From: SAR116 cluster bacterium
GTDB taxonomy: Bacteria; Pseudomonadota; Alphaproteobacteria; Puniceispirillales; Puniceispirillaceae
Length of the DNA: 15,122 nucleotides
Direction of reading: 5' to 3'
Assembly: GCA_004213025.1 (NCBI GenBank)
Contig: SHBC01000018.1
Span: 1-15,122 of the forward strand
Part shown: positions 6,141 to 12,932 of the stretch, one piece after another
How the letters are laid out: every line of letters starts with the position of its first letter
How positions within the stretch are numbered: the stretch's first letter is position 1
Position numbers and translations under genes: made by a program
The notes under the pieces: model-generated
What the model saw: only the letters and a program-made list of their open reading frames with translations
What the model was told of the DNA's origin: nothing
Database searches by the model: none

Positions 6141-6841
6141 CGCGCCTCGACAAGACCCGGCACCTCGATGACAAGAATCTCGCTGCTGGTATCGGTGGCC
6201 AGGGTAATCTGGCTCTGGTCGGAAATGGCCAGCCCGTCACCACGTTTCGCCAGATGGCCGTCGACGGTGACCTCGCCTTCGGATACCAGCAGATAGGCCT
6301 GACCCTCGATATTGTGTGTCAGGTTGGTGCCCGTCGCCAGCGTGCCAGCATAGATTCGCGCGTCCTGATGGATTGACAGCGGCGCTGACCCATCGCCCGA
6401 AACCAGAAGCGGCAAGGCATCATCTGAGGGTGTTTTCGGGAACTCGGCAGCGTCCCAGTTTGGCTCGACGCCGCGGCTTTTCGGCATGATCCAGATCTGG
6501 AAGATGTTGGTTTCCTCATCCTCGTCATTAAATTCGGAATGCGAGATTCCGGTGCCGGCGCTCATCACCTGAACGTTGCCGGCGGTTGTGCGCCCGCTAT
6601 TGCCACAACTGTCCTTGTGGCTGATGGCACCGCGCCGGACATAGGTGATGATCTCCATATCCGCATGCGGATGCGTGTCAAAGCCGGTATGCGGCTGGAT
6701 CACATCATCATTGATCACCAGCAATTCGCCAAAACTCATTTTCGCGGGATCTCGGTAGCTAGCAAAGCTGAAATGGTGTCTGGCGTTCAGCCATCCATGG
6801 TTGGCGCCGCCAAGATCGTCATATTTGTGGTGGGTGATCAT
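6137..6841 (-). CDS. Pirin family bicupin protein (YhhW-like)
   Basis: A 234-residue two-domain cupin. The N-terminal cupin keeps the four metal ligands at the same numbers as E. coli YhhW: His57 and His59 in DTHPHADME, His101 and Glu103 in GISHSEFN. The N-terminus HHFSFASYRDP and the MSAGTGISHSE strand are diagnostic. The C-terminal cupin (about 135-234) is divergent and lacks ligands, as usual. Bacterial pirins are iron-bound; some, including YhhW, cleave quercetin in vitro, but physiological roles differ. The ATG at 6841 has only a weak upstream purine run. It is divergent from a LysR regulator (114 bp gap), a common arrangement in which LysR controls the pirin, and is tail-to-tail with the winged-helix gene, sharing stop-codon bases. 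Confidence 0.92.
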   Translation of the reverse strand: MITHHKYDDLGGANHGWLNARHHFSFASYRDPAKMSFGELLVINDDVIQPHTGFDTHPHADMEIITYVRRGAISHKDSCGNSGRTTAGNVQVMSAGTGISHSEFNDEDEETNIFQIWIMPKSRGVEPNWDAAEFPKTPSDDALPLLVSGDGSAPLSIHQDARIYAGTLATGTNLTHNIEGQAYLLVSEGEVTVDGHLAKRGDGLAISDQSQITLATDTSSEILVIEVPGLVEAR

Positions 6842-6955
6842 CTGTTGTGCCCCGGTCTGACTGTCATCAATTGCCCTAGATTGACTCCACAGTAGCTATC
6901 TTTTCTGGTAAATAAATGGCCCTGAATTCACTAGACAAGTAACTTCAGGTTATCA
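6842..6955. promoter_or_regulatory. Divergent pirin/LysR promoter region with a CCTGAA dyad
   Basis: AT-richer than its surroundings. CCTGAA (6921-6926) and its exact complement TTCAGG (6944-6949) form a dyad with a 17-bp spacer ending seven bases before the LysR start, a plausible LysR autoregulatory site. TTGACT at 6881-6886 is a candidate -35 towards LysR; TTGTCT followed 17 bp later by TTATTT on the minus strand is a weak candidate promoter towards pirin. None is strong alone. Confidence 0.45.
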
Positions 6956-7867
6956 TTGGTGTTGTATTCCTCGGCAGTCGAGATTTTCCGTGCGGTCATG
7001 AAACGCGGCAGTTTTGTTGGCGGCGCTGACGAGCTTGGCATTTCCGGCGCGGCGGTCAGCAAGCAGATCAAGTCTCTCGAACAGCGTCTGAATCTGGTGC
7101 TGTTCTATCGCACGACACGCAGCGTGGTGCCAACTGAGGCGGCGCAGCGTCTTGCCGATCTGCTGGTGCGTGGCCATGACGAATTCGGCACGCTGCTCGA
7201 CGAATTGGGAGATGCGCAGGCGCGCCCGTCGGGGCGGCTGCGGGTCAATGTGCCGATGTCGTTTGGCGAGCTGTTCCTGCGCCGGCCGATTGCCGTCTAT
7301 GCCAGGCAATATCCCGATGTGATTGTCGATGTCGATTTCGATGATCGCCGCGTTCATCTTGTGGAGGATGGCTATGATCTTGTCGTGCGGATCGGCGTGC
7401 TGGAGGATTCCGGCCTGATCGCAAGGCGGGTCGGCGACTGCCCCTTATATATCTGCGCCGCACCACAGTTTGTGGAAGACCATGGAATGCCGGCCAGCCC
7501 GGCCGATATCCCGGCCCTGCCAGCGGTGATCTATTCACTTGCCGCCGCCGCGTCGAGCTGGTCATGCCGTGATGCGGATGGCGTGCAGACAACGGTGGGA
7601 CTGCGCCCGGCGCTCTATGCCAACAGTGCCGGGATGATGCTTGATGCCTGTATCGAGGGGGTCGGGGTTGCCATCCTGCCATATTTCAGCTGTGCCGAGG
7701 CGCTGGCCACCGGCCGCCTTGTCAGGCTTCTTCCGGATTATGACACCGTGCCCGACCTTGGCATTTATGTTGTCTATCCCGACAAGAGATTCGTGCCCCT
7801 GAAGGTGCGTAGTTTCATCGATGTCATTGCTGCCGAGCTGGTGTCCCAAGAGGCCCGACCTGATTAA
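6956..7867 (+). CDS. LysR-family transcriptional regulator
   Basis: A 303-residue LysR-type regulator. The N-terminal winged helix (residues 1-62) contains the family helix-turn-helix FVGGADELGISGAAVSKQIKSLEQ and the wing LVLFYRTTRSVVPTEAA. A linker helix runs to about 90 and the periplasmic-binding-protein-like effector domain fills the rest (GRLRVNVPMSFGE, then YDLVVRIG, then GVGVAILPYF), at normal family length. Start candidates are TTG 6956, GTG 6959 and TTG 6962, all adjacent; the first is given, and none has a strong ribosome binding site. The target is most likely the divergent pirin and the gene itself; the lactonase 106 bp downstream on the same strand could also be in its reach. The effector cannot be predicted. 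Confidence 0.93.
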   Translation: MVLYSSAVEIFRAVMKRGSFVGGADELGISGAAVSKQIKSLEQRLNLVLFYRTTRSVVPTEAAQRLADLLVRGHDEFGTLLDELGDAQARPSGRLRVNVPMSFGELFLRRPIAVYARQYPDVIVDVDFDDRRVHLVEDGYDLVVRIGVLEDSGLIARRVGDCPLYICAAPQFVEDHGMPASPADIPALPAVIYSLAAAASSWSCRDADGVQTTVGLRPALYANSAGMMLDACIEGVGVAILPYFSCAEALATGRLVRLLPDYDTVPDLGIYVVYPDKRFVPLKVRSFIDVIAAELVSQEARPD

Positions 7868-7973
7868 TCGTAACACGGATGTATCAAGGTCATGTTCGGG
7901 CGCATGATCCCGGTTGCGCGGCGGGTGCGGGCATGCTTGAAGTTTGACCGGCGGATCGCAGGAGAAAGACGTC

Positions 7974-8858
7974 ATGGCCATTGCTGTTGAATGTGTAGTT
8001 GATTGCCGGGCGAGGCTTGGCGAGGGCGCCTGGTGGGATGTGGTGGATCAGGCCCTGTGGTGGGTCGATATCAAGGCCGGGCAGATTCATCGGTTCGATC
8101 CCGAGACCGGAAATGATGCAGATTTCGACTGGGGCGAGCCGGTGGCCTGCCTTGCGCGGCGTGATGCTGGCGGGCTGATTGTCGGCGCGGCAAGCGGGGT
8201 TTATCTGTTCGATCCCGACACCGGTGCCCGCGGCCTGCTGGCCGACCCAGAGGCCGGCCTGACCGGGAACAGGTTCAATGACGGCACGACCGACCCGCGG
8301 GGCCGGTTCTGGGCCGGCACGATGCGGGATGACGGATCGCCGCCGGAACGAAGAGGCCGCTTTTACCGGATAGATGCCGACCATGATGTGACATCCTGGT
8401 TTGACCCCGTCTTTACCAGCAACGGGCTGGCCTTCTCGCCCGACGGCGGTGTGATGTATTTCGCTGATACCAACCGCGATGTGCGAACCATCTGGGCCTG
8501 TGATTATGACCTTGATACCGGCACGCCCTCTGGTCAGCGACCCTTCTTCGACACCAACCAGATTGCCGGCCGGCCAGATGGCGCCACCGTCGATGCCGAC
8601 GGGTGCTACTGGATGGCCGGTTTTGGCGGCTGGCAGGTGGTGCGGATCACCCCGGACGGGCGGGTCGACCGGATTATCGAGATGCCGGTGGAACGGCCGA
8701 CCAAGGTGATGTTCGGCGGCACCGACCTAGCCACGCTCTATGTCACCTCGATGGGAGACGGTCTTGCCGGCGATGCGGCGCAGCCGCAGGCAGGTGGCCT
8801 GTTCGCCATCACCGGACTTGCCGTCGGCGGTGTGCCGCAGGCCCGCTTTGCCGGCTGA
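7974..8858 (+). CDS. SMP-30/gluconolactonase/LRE-family sugar lactonase
   Basis: A 294-residue six-bladed beta-propeller that should hydrolyse a sugar-acid lactone (gluconolactone-type) to the free acid. The divalent metal ligands of regucalcin are present at almost the same numbers: Glu17 in LGEGAWW, Asn150 in TSNGLAFSPDG and Asp202 in GRPDGATVD. The substrate-contacting NRFND segment (Arg100, Asn102) is also there. WWVDI at 29-33 and GRFWAGTM at 110-117 are typical blade sequences. I chose the ATG at 7974 because AGGAG lies upstream at a good distance; an in-frame start 30 bp earlier would precede that site. No signal peptide is seen, so it is cytoplasmic. It follows LysR by 106 bp. Exact sugar unknown; arabino-, galactono- or glucono-lactone are all possible. 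Confidence 0.88.
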   Translation: MAIAVECVVDCRARLGEGAWWDVVDQALWWVDIKAGQIHRFDPETGNDADFDWGEPVACLARRDAGGLIVGAASGVYLFDPDTGARGLLADPEAGLTGNRFNDGTTDPRGRFWAGTMRDDGSPPERRGRFYRIDADHDVTSWFDPVFTSNGLAFSPDGGVMYFADTNRDVRTIWACDYDLDTGTPSGQRPFFDTNQIAGRPDGATVDADGCYWMAGFGGWQVVRITPDGRVDRIIEMPVERPTKVMFGGTDLATLYVTSMGDGLAGDAAQPQAGGLFAITGLAVGGVPQARFAG

Positions 8859-8886
8859 TTGCCAGTGACCGATACCGCCTGATGCC

Positions 8887-8916
8887 CATGGTGTCGCCGG
8901 GTCATGGTGTCGCCGG
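8887..8916. repeat. Short direct repeat (14 bp, period 16)
   Basis: CATGGTGTCGCCGG occurs at 8887-8900 and 8903-8916, in the gap between the lactonase and PPK2 genes. CCATGG palindromes flank it on both sides. Confidence 0.85.
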
Positions 8917-8993
8917 ACCATGGCATCACGGGGGGTGTTTATGGTAAAAGATTGTTAACGCCACAGGCTGGTTTATCTCTCGCGGAAAGAAAG

Positions 8994-9914
8994 ATGATGA
9001 CCGAAGACAGGTTCGACAGATTGCGTGACTGGATGGAGCTCGAATTCGAGGATACGCTGGATGATCTCCTCGAGGTTGAATTCAATGAACCGATGCTGTC
9101 GGAAGAGGTTCGCAAACTCTACAGGCAGCAGCACCCGGACAGTCTTGACGGGCGGATCTACTATCCGAACCTGCTTCGCCTGCAGGCCGAGATGATCAAG
9201 CTTCAGGATTGGGTTGTTGAGGAAAACGCCAAGATCCTGATTATCTGCGAAGGCCGCGACAGCGCCGGCAAGGGCGGTGTCATCAAACGGATCACGCAGC
9301 GTCTGAACCCACGCGTGGCGCGTGTCGTGGCGCTGCCAAAGCCGTCCGAGCGCGAGATGTCACAATGGTATTTCCAGCGCTATGTGCCGCATCTTCCCGC
9401 CGGCGGCGAGATCGTGCTGTTCGACCGGTCCTGGTACAACCGCGCCGGTGTCGAACGCGTGATGGGGTTCGCCAGCGAGGATGAGGTCGAACAATTCTTC
9501 CAGGACGTTACCGAATTCGAGAGGATGCTGGTCCGATCTGGAATCATCCTGATGAAATACTGGTTCTCGATCACCGATGAGGAACAGCAGCTTCGCTTCA
9601 AGATGCGGATTCACGACCCGATGAAACAGTGGAAGCTGTCACCGATGGATCTGGAGAGCCGGATCCGCTGGGAGCAATATACCAAGGCCAAGGAAGAGAT
9701 GTTCGAACGTACATCGATCAATGAGGCGCCCTGGTACATTGTCGAGGGCAATGACAAGAAGCGCGAGCGCCTGAACTGTATGGAGCATATTCTCTCGCAG
9801 ATCCCCTATCGCGAGATTCCGCATGAAAAGATTGTGCTTCCGGAACGTGTGTTCAATCCGGATTACGAGCGGCGAACCCTTCCCGACAATCTCTATGTTC
9901 CGAAGATCTACTGA
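8994..9914 (+). CDS. ppk2: Polyphosphate kinase 2 (PPK2, PA0141-like)
   Basis: Transfers phosphate between inorganic polyphosphate and nucleoside diphosphates, usually running towards ATP/GTP formation. The 306-residue protein is one PPK2 domain of the Pseudomonas PA0141 type: Walker A in CEGRDSAGKGG (about 85-95), then KRITQRLNPR, then the Walker B/lid segment VLFDRSWYNRAGVERVMGF (about 141-159), then RIHDPMKQWKLSPMDLESR near 222-240. Single-domain length and sequence fit a class I PPK2 acting on diphosphates. I start at the ATG at 8994 after a GGAAAG purine run; an ATG/ATG pair makes 8997 equally possible, and the in-frame ATG at 8904 lies inside a repeat and adds residues absent from the family. 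No ppk1 or ppx is adjacent. A convergent XRE gene and then a Nudix gene follow. Confidence 0.94.
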   Translation: MMTEDRFDRLRDWMELEFEDTLDDLLEVEFNEPMLSEEVRKLYRQQHPDSLDGRIYYPNLLRLQAEMIKLQDWVVEENAKILIICEGRDSAGKGGVIKRITQRLNPRVARVVALPKPSEREMSQWYFQRYVPHLPAGGEIVLFDRSWYNRAGVERVMGFASEDEVEQFFQDVTEFERMLVRSGIILMKYWFSITDEEQQLRFKMRIHDPMKQWKLSPMDLESRIRWEQYTKAKEEMFERTSINEAPWYIVEGNDKKRERLNCMEHILSQIPYREIPHEKIVLPERVFNPDYERRTLPDNLYVPKIY

Positions 9915-9942
9915 TTGCGTCTGCCTGTTGCTGCCCAGGTCC

Positions 9943-9993
9943 GGTCAGTTTTGAGGTTTGGTCAGTTTTGAGGCCTGGTCATTTTTTGGGTGT
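9943..9993. repeat. 17-bp tandem repeat spanning the PPK2/XRE convergent gap
   Basis: Units are GGTCAGTTTTGAGGTTT (9943-9959), GGTCAGTTTTGAGGCCT (9960-9976) and a degenerate GGTCATTTTTTGGGTGT (9977-9993). The third unit, read on the minus strand, encodes the last codons T-P-K-K and the stop of the XRE gene, so the array may have grown outward from that gene end. Confidence 0.8.
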
Positions 9994-10242
9994 CAGCAGG
10001 TCGTGCTGGTCGCCCTGCCTGATGGCGCGCCCCTCGGGCTCGGCGTAATCGACATCCTCGACCCCACAGGAAATGGCGAAACAGGCAAGCGCCACAGTTT
10101 TTGGGATTTCGATCTTTTTATCCTTCCGCTTGCCCTTCTCGTAATACTGAATGGTGCGAATCTTCAGGCCAAGCTTTCGGGCCGCCTTGGTCTGGCTCAG
10201 ACCATGCGCCTTCCGCCACTGTTTGAATTCTTTTGCATTCAT
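9979..10242 (-). CDS. Small XRE-family HTH regulator
   Basis: An 87-residue DNA-binding protein, likely a repressor. The helix-turn-helix occupies residues 4-40: FKQWRKAHGLSQTKAARKLG, then IRTIQYYEKGKR, a textbook Cro/C1-type fold (LSQ..A.KLG....TIQ.YE.G). The remainder is a short basic stretch (KRKDKKIEIPKTVALACFAISCG) and a charged tail, with no toxin or peptidase domain. ATG at 10242 is preferred because the HTH begins directly after it; a TTG five codons upstream is the alternative. It is divergent from the Nudix gene over 64 bp containing repeated TTGC-TAT motifs, and convergent with ppk2. No partner toxin is visible, so I call it a stand-alone regulator and not an antitoxin. Confidence 0.87.
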   Translation of the reverse strand: MNAKEFKQWRKAHGLSQTKAARKLGLKIRTIQYYEKGKRKDKKIEIPKTVALACFAISCGVEDVDYAEPEGRAIRQGDQHDLLTPKK

Positions 10243-10306
10243 CGACCGATTCCGCAATAGTTGCGTATATTGTGTGCATAAATTGCATATTTCTCAAGGT
10301 GTGATC
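10243..10306. promoter_or_regulatory. Divergent XRE/Nudix promoter with two TTGC-TAT direct repeats
   Basis: The AT-rich gap has TTGCGTATATT at 10261-10271 and TTGCATATTTC at 10283-10293, 22 bp apart (about two helical turns), with a related GTGCATAA between. On the minus strand TTGAGA is followed 17 bp later by CACAAT, a fair promoter for the XRE gene; on the plus strand TTGCGT and TGCATA with a 17-bp spacer could serve the Nudix gene. XRE binding here, controlling both directions, is inference. Confidence 0.5.
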
Positions 10307-10801
10307 ATGAAGGTTGGTGCCATCGCCTATAGAAAAACACCCGGGGGCATTGAAATTTGTCTTGTCAGCAGCCGCCGCCACAAGGGCAAGCTGACTCTTC
10401 CCAAGGGTGAGGTGAAACAGGGCGAGACGCTTGTCGCGGCCGTGAAGCGTGAGCTTTTCGAAGAGGCCGGTCTGCATGGCAAGGTCAAGCAGACCTCGCG
10501 CCCGCTCTGCTTCGCCGCCAGGTCACGGCTGCGTGACCCGGTGTTCTATTTTCTGGTGAAGATTACCGATGTGAAGGGCAAATGGCCGGAGAGTGCCGAG
10601 CGCAAGCGCATCTTCACCAGCCTTGCCGGCATGCCCGATCTGCCGCTTGGTGATGCACCGAAATCACTGCTGCGGCAAATGAGACGGCTGCCTTTATTCG
10701 CCGACAAATCGGGTGCCGCCGACGCGGCTGTCAATGATCTTATGGCCTTTGCCGGATCCGGCTTCAGGCGTGCCTTTCCCCGCTGGCGCGGCCGGGCGTA
10801 G
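10307..10801 (+). CDS. Nudix hydrolase (diphosphoinositol-polyphosphate/Ap4A-type group)
   Basis: Hydrolyses a nucleoside-diphosphate-linked or other polyphosphorylated substrate. The Nudix box is perfect: Gly34, then five residues, Glu40, seven residues, Arg48-Glu49-Leu50-Phe51-Glu52-Glu53-Ala54-Gly55-Leu56, so catalysis should be intact. The region before it, SSRRHKGKLTLPKGEV, resembles the diphosphoinositol polyphosphate phosphohydrolase/Ap4A hydrolase group, whose members can also cut polyphosphate, but that subgroup call is tentative. The 164-residue length is normal with a basic C-terminal tail (GFRRAFPRWRGRA). I start at the ATG at 10307, preceded by AAGG with 7-nt spacing; the frame is open upstream but that stretch lies antisense to the XRE gene. 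It ends 9 bp from the convergent HAD-like gene. Confidence 0.88.
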   Translation: MKVGAIAYRKTPGGIEICLVSSRRHKGKLTLPKGEVKQGETLVAAVKRELFEEAGLHGKVKQTSRPLCFAARSRLRDPVFYFLVKITDVKGKWPESAERKRIFTSLAGMPDLPLGDAPKSLLRQMRRLPLFADKSGAADAAVNDLMAFAGSGFRRAFPRWRGRA

Positions 10802-10810
10802 TGCGCCGCC

Positions 10811-11494
10811 CTATTCCGCCGCGGCGTAGTGGGTTTCTGCAGATGAACCAGCGCGTGCGAGCGCCAGCGTAACCGCCGGATTGTCGGTCAGCCATGCGCC
10901 GCCGGTGGTCACAGCGTAATCCCCGGCAAACAGATGGCAGGTCAGTCCGGCGCCTGTCGCGGCGGCCTGGCTGGCAAGCGTATCCTCAAAGGCGATGGCT
11001 TCACGCGGCGCGACTCCCACCCTTTGCAATGCTGTCTCATAGACCTCGGGATGCGGCTTTTCCTGCGCGACATCCGCCTTGCTTGTGACAAGGTGAAACG
11101 CGGTGAAATCAATGGCGCCGGCAAGGGCGCCCTGCATCATTGCCAGGGTTTTCGGCGTGGTGGTGGTGATCAGGCCAAGCTTCAGCCCATGCGATCTTGC
11201 CATGTCGATGGCTTCGCAGATACCGGGGCGCGGGGAGATGCCGCCGGCCAGCCGTTCGGCAAAGAATTTCTGCTTGTTCTCGTGGATCTGTTCGATGTCA
11301 CTGTCTGACAGGTGGCCGCCGGACAGTTCGCGAAGCCGCCGCTGCCCCCCGGCTGTCGCCAGATGCTGGCAATAGGTGGCGATGTTCCAGCACCAGTCCA
11401 GCCCCTGCGCCGCGAAGGCCTGATTATAGGCCTGTCGTTGCAGTTCCGACGTTTCCGCCAGCACACCGATGGACCCCAGAAACAGCGCTCTCAT
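10811..11494 (-). CDS. CbbY-like HAD-fold protein lacking the motif-I aspartates (probable pseudo-enzyme)
   Basis: A 227-residue HAD-superfamily IA protein related to CbbY-type phosphatases, but motif I is changed. Where the family has F-D-V-D-G-T-L, this protein reads L-G-S-I-G-V-L (residues 6-12): the nucleophile Asp is Gly7 and the acid/base Asp is Ile9. The other motifs are kept: LITTTTP (108-114, motif II), Lys146 in QEKPHPEVY (motif III) and FEDTLASQAAATGAG (169-183, motif IV). The cap opening, AETSELQRQAYNQAFAAQGLDW, is also standard. There is no frameshift; the frame is clean through this point, so it is a substitution and probably removes phosphatase activity. I start at the ATG at 11494 after GAGGTG. 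It sits third on the minus strand behind the GAF and 109-residue genes, 120 bp away, so it may have its own promoter. Role unknown; binding or regulatory function is inference. Confidence 0.87.
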   Translation of the reverse strand: MRALFLGSIGVLAETSELQRQAYNQAFAAQGLDWCWNIATYCQHLATAGGQRRLRELSGGHLSDSDIEQIHENKQKFFAERLAGGISPRPGICEAIDMARSHGLKLGLITTTTPKTLAMMQGALAGAIDFTAFHLVTSKADVAQEKPHPEVYETALQRVGVAPREAIAFEDTLASQAAATGAGLTCHLFAGDYAVTTGGAWLTDNPAVTLALARAGSSAETHYAAAE

Positions 11495-11614
11495 ACCATC
11501 ACCTCTATCGCCAGTTGCAGATCGAATTAGCTTGGTCAGGATATGGGAAAGCCTGTCGCCGCAGACCATGGCTGGCGCGGCAAAACTGTTTTCAGCGTGG
11601 AGTAGAGGTGTGCG

Positions 11615-11944
11615 TCAGGACGCGGTGTCGATGGCGACCGAGGTTGACATGGCCTCGCGTTCAAACGACAGGACACACACGCCTGAAAAGCGGTTCTGCT
11701 TGAAGACGAAGGCCTGCTTGATATCCTCCAGCAGCGTCGGCAGTTCCTTCTCAAACCTTGTCATTGCCGCCACCTCTTCAAAGCGGACACCGACGGCAAG
11801 CTCACCCTCCTTGCCAATGGTCACATGAAGGCCATGGAAATCATAGATGCTAATCCGGCTTTTCAGAAGCTCGCACAACGTCTGCGCGGCGATCTTGCCC
11901 TCGGCGATGGAGGCGAATTTCAGTTGCAGCTGGGTCGAGAACAT
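11615..11944 (-). CDS. Conserved-looking hypothetical protein, 109 residues
   Basis: I do not recognise this family. The protein has a start at 11944, four bases after the stop of the GAF gene, with GGGG upstream of the ATG, which strongly suggests co-expression. It begins with a likely helix (FSTQLQLKFASIAEGKIAAQTLCELLKS), then alternating strands (ISIYDFHGLHVTIG, ELAVGVRFEEV), an amphipathic helix (TRFEKELPTLLEDIKQAFV) and a final strand (FSGVCVLSFE), so a compact alpha/beta domain with no membrane segment, signal peptide or catalytic signature. The codon choice matches its neighbours. A partner of the GAF protein is the most natural guess but rests only on spacing. A longer reading to 12064 overlaps the GAF gene and is not supported. 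Confidence 0.7.
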   Translation of the reverse strand: MFSTQLQLKFASIAEGKIAAQTLCELLKSRISIYDFHGLHVTIGKEGELAVGVRFEEVAAMTRFEKELPTLLEDIKQAFVFKQNRFSGVCVLSFEREAMSTSVAIDTAS

Positions 11945-11948
11945 GGCG

Positions 11949-12839
11949 CTACCCCAACTTGCCCAGAAGATCATCGACACCCTGGCCCTGCGGCGCCGTG
12001 GTCTGCTCGCTGCCGCGATAGGTCTCCGGTGCCAGCCCCAGCGTGGCGCGCAGATCGGTACCATCGCGTGTCAGGCGCCAGCTGCCAGCCTCCTTGGCGA
12101 TGATGCTGTCACCTGCCAGCATCTCCATCACCTCGGCTGGCGCGGTGCCGCGGGCACAGAAATCGAGAAAGCCCATCAGTTCATCAAGCGTCCCGTCAGG
12201 TGCGAATTGCCGGAACTTCGCCAGCATGGTGCCGATCCGCGAGGCTGTCAGCTCGCTCTGCTCGATCATCAGCTGGATCTGCGACGCCGCCGTCGTGGCA
12301 AGCTTGGCCATCATGCGAATCTGTTCATCCCCCGGGGACAGCGGCGTCGAATGCGTGCCACACAGCGTGCCAAGCACCACCCCGTCAGGCGTGTTCAGCG
12401 GAAACCCGGCATAAAAGGCGCAATTCAGCGGCGGTTTGGTCAGCGCCGAGTCGGCAAAGCGTTCATCAAGGCTTGTATCGGGCACGATGAAGGGCTCTGG
12501 TGACAGCAGGGCATATTGGCAGAAGGTCAGTTCCTGCGGCACGCCAAGCAACGGGTCATATCCCCTGCCGGCCGCCCCGATGGTGTATTGGCAGGCACCA
12601 TCGAGAAGATTGACCATCCCGGTCTCGCAGCCAAGGATTGTCTTGGCGATCTCGGCGAAGATCTCGAACTGGCGCGACACATCCCGCCCGATCAGGCCGG
12701 AATCGTTGACGCGGGCAGCGCGCAGCGCCTCGTTCTCCGGCTTTGGCGCGGGAGCCACCTTCTGTGAGGTCGCCATCGCATAGCCAAGCTTGAGAAAATT
12801 ACCCAGGCCCTCGGCCCTTATGGCACGTCGAAGGGACAT
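11949..12839 (-). CDS. GAF-domain sensory protein
   Basis: A 296-residue cytoplasmic protein with a single GAF domain at about residues 55-200 (FEIFAEIAKTILGCETGMVN, then QELTFCQYALL, then FIVPDTSLDERFADS, then FYAGFPLNTPDGVVLGTLCG). The FCQYA and GTLCG segments are typical of GAF domains in light- or ligand-sensing regulators; Cys residues are present but no chromophore site can be claimed. No histidine kinase, GGDEF or HTH follows; the C-terminal 95 residues are a helical part and a small unknown domain (MGFLDFCARGTAPAEVMEML... WRLTRDGTDLRATLGLAP). The ATG at 12839 follows GGGTGG; TTG 12851 is the alternative. It follows a membrane-protein gene by 93 bp and leads the 109-residue gene by 4 bp. 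Confidence 0.85.
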   Translation of the reverse strand: MSLRRAIRAEGLGNFLKLGYAMATSQKVAPAPKPENEALRAARVNDSGLIGRDVSRQFEIFAEIAKTILGCETGMVNLLDGACQYTIGAAGRGYDPLLGVPQELTFCQYALLSPEPFIVPDTSLDERFADSALTKPPLNCAFYAGFPLNTPDGVVLGTLCGTHSTPLSPGDEQIRMMAKLATTAASQIQLMIEQSELTASRIGTMLAKFRQFAPDGTLDELMGFLDFCARGTAPAEVMEMLAGDSIIAKEAGSWRLTRDGTDLRATLGLAPETYRGSEQTTAPQGQGVDDLLGKLG

Positions 12840-12881
12840 CACACCACCCAATCACCAAACATTGCCCCAGTTTCAGCCGAT

Positions 12882-12902
12882 GCCACTGATAAGTCCAGTG
12901 GC
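12882..12902. other. Hairpin between the 4-TM gene and the GAF gene
   Basis: GCCACTG (12882-12888) and CAGTGGC (12896-12902) form a perfect 7-bp stem with a 7-nt loop. No T-run follows on either strand, so it is not a classical intrinsic terminator; it could be an RNA processing or partial attenuation site between the two minus-strand genes. Confidence 0.45.
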
Positions 12903-12932
12903 TTGTCGCCGCGGTTCCGCCCCCGCGTGAGG

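Noticed and set aside
9979..10801. XRE plus neighbour as a toxin-antitoxin pair
   Set aside because: The neighbour is a Nudix hydrolase with a full catalytic box and is divergent, not in an operon; no toxin fold is present.
11847..12503. 218-codon plus-strand open frame
   Set aside because: Antisense to the GAF gene, whose domain is clear; the translation is His/Arg/Gln-rich low-information sequence.
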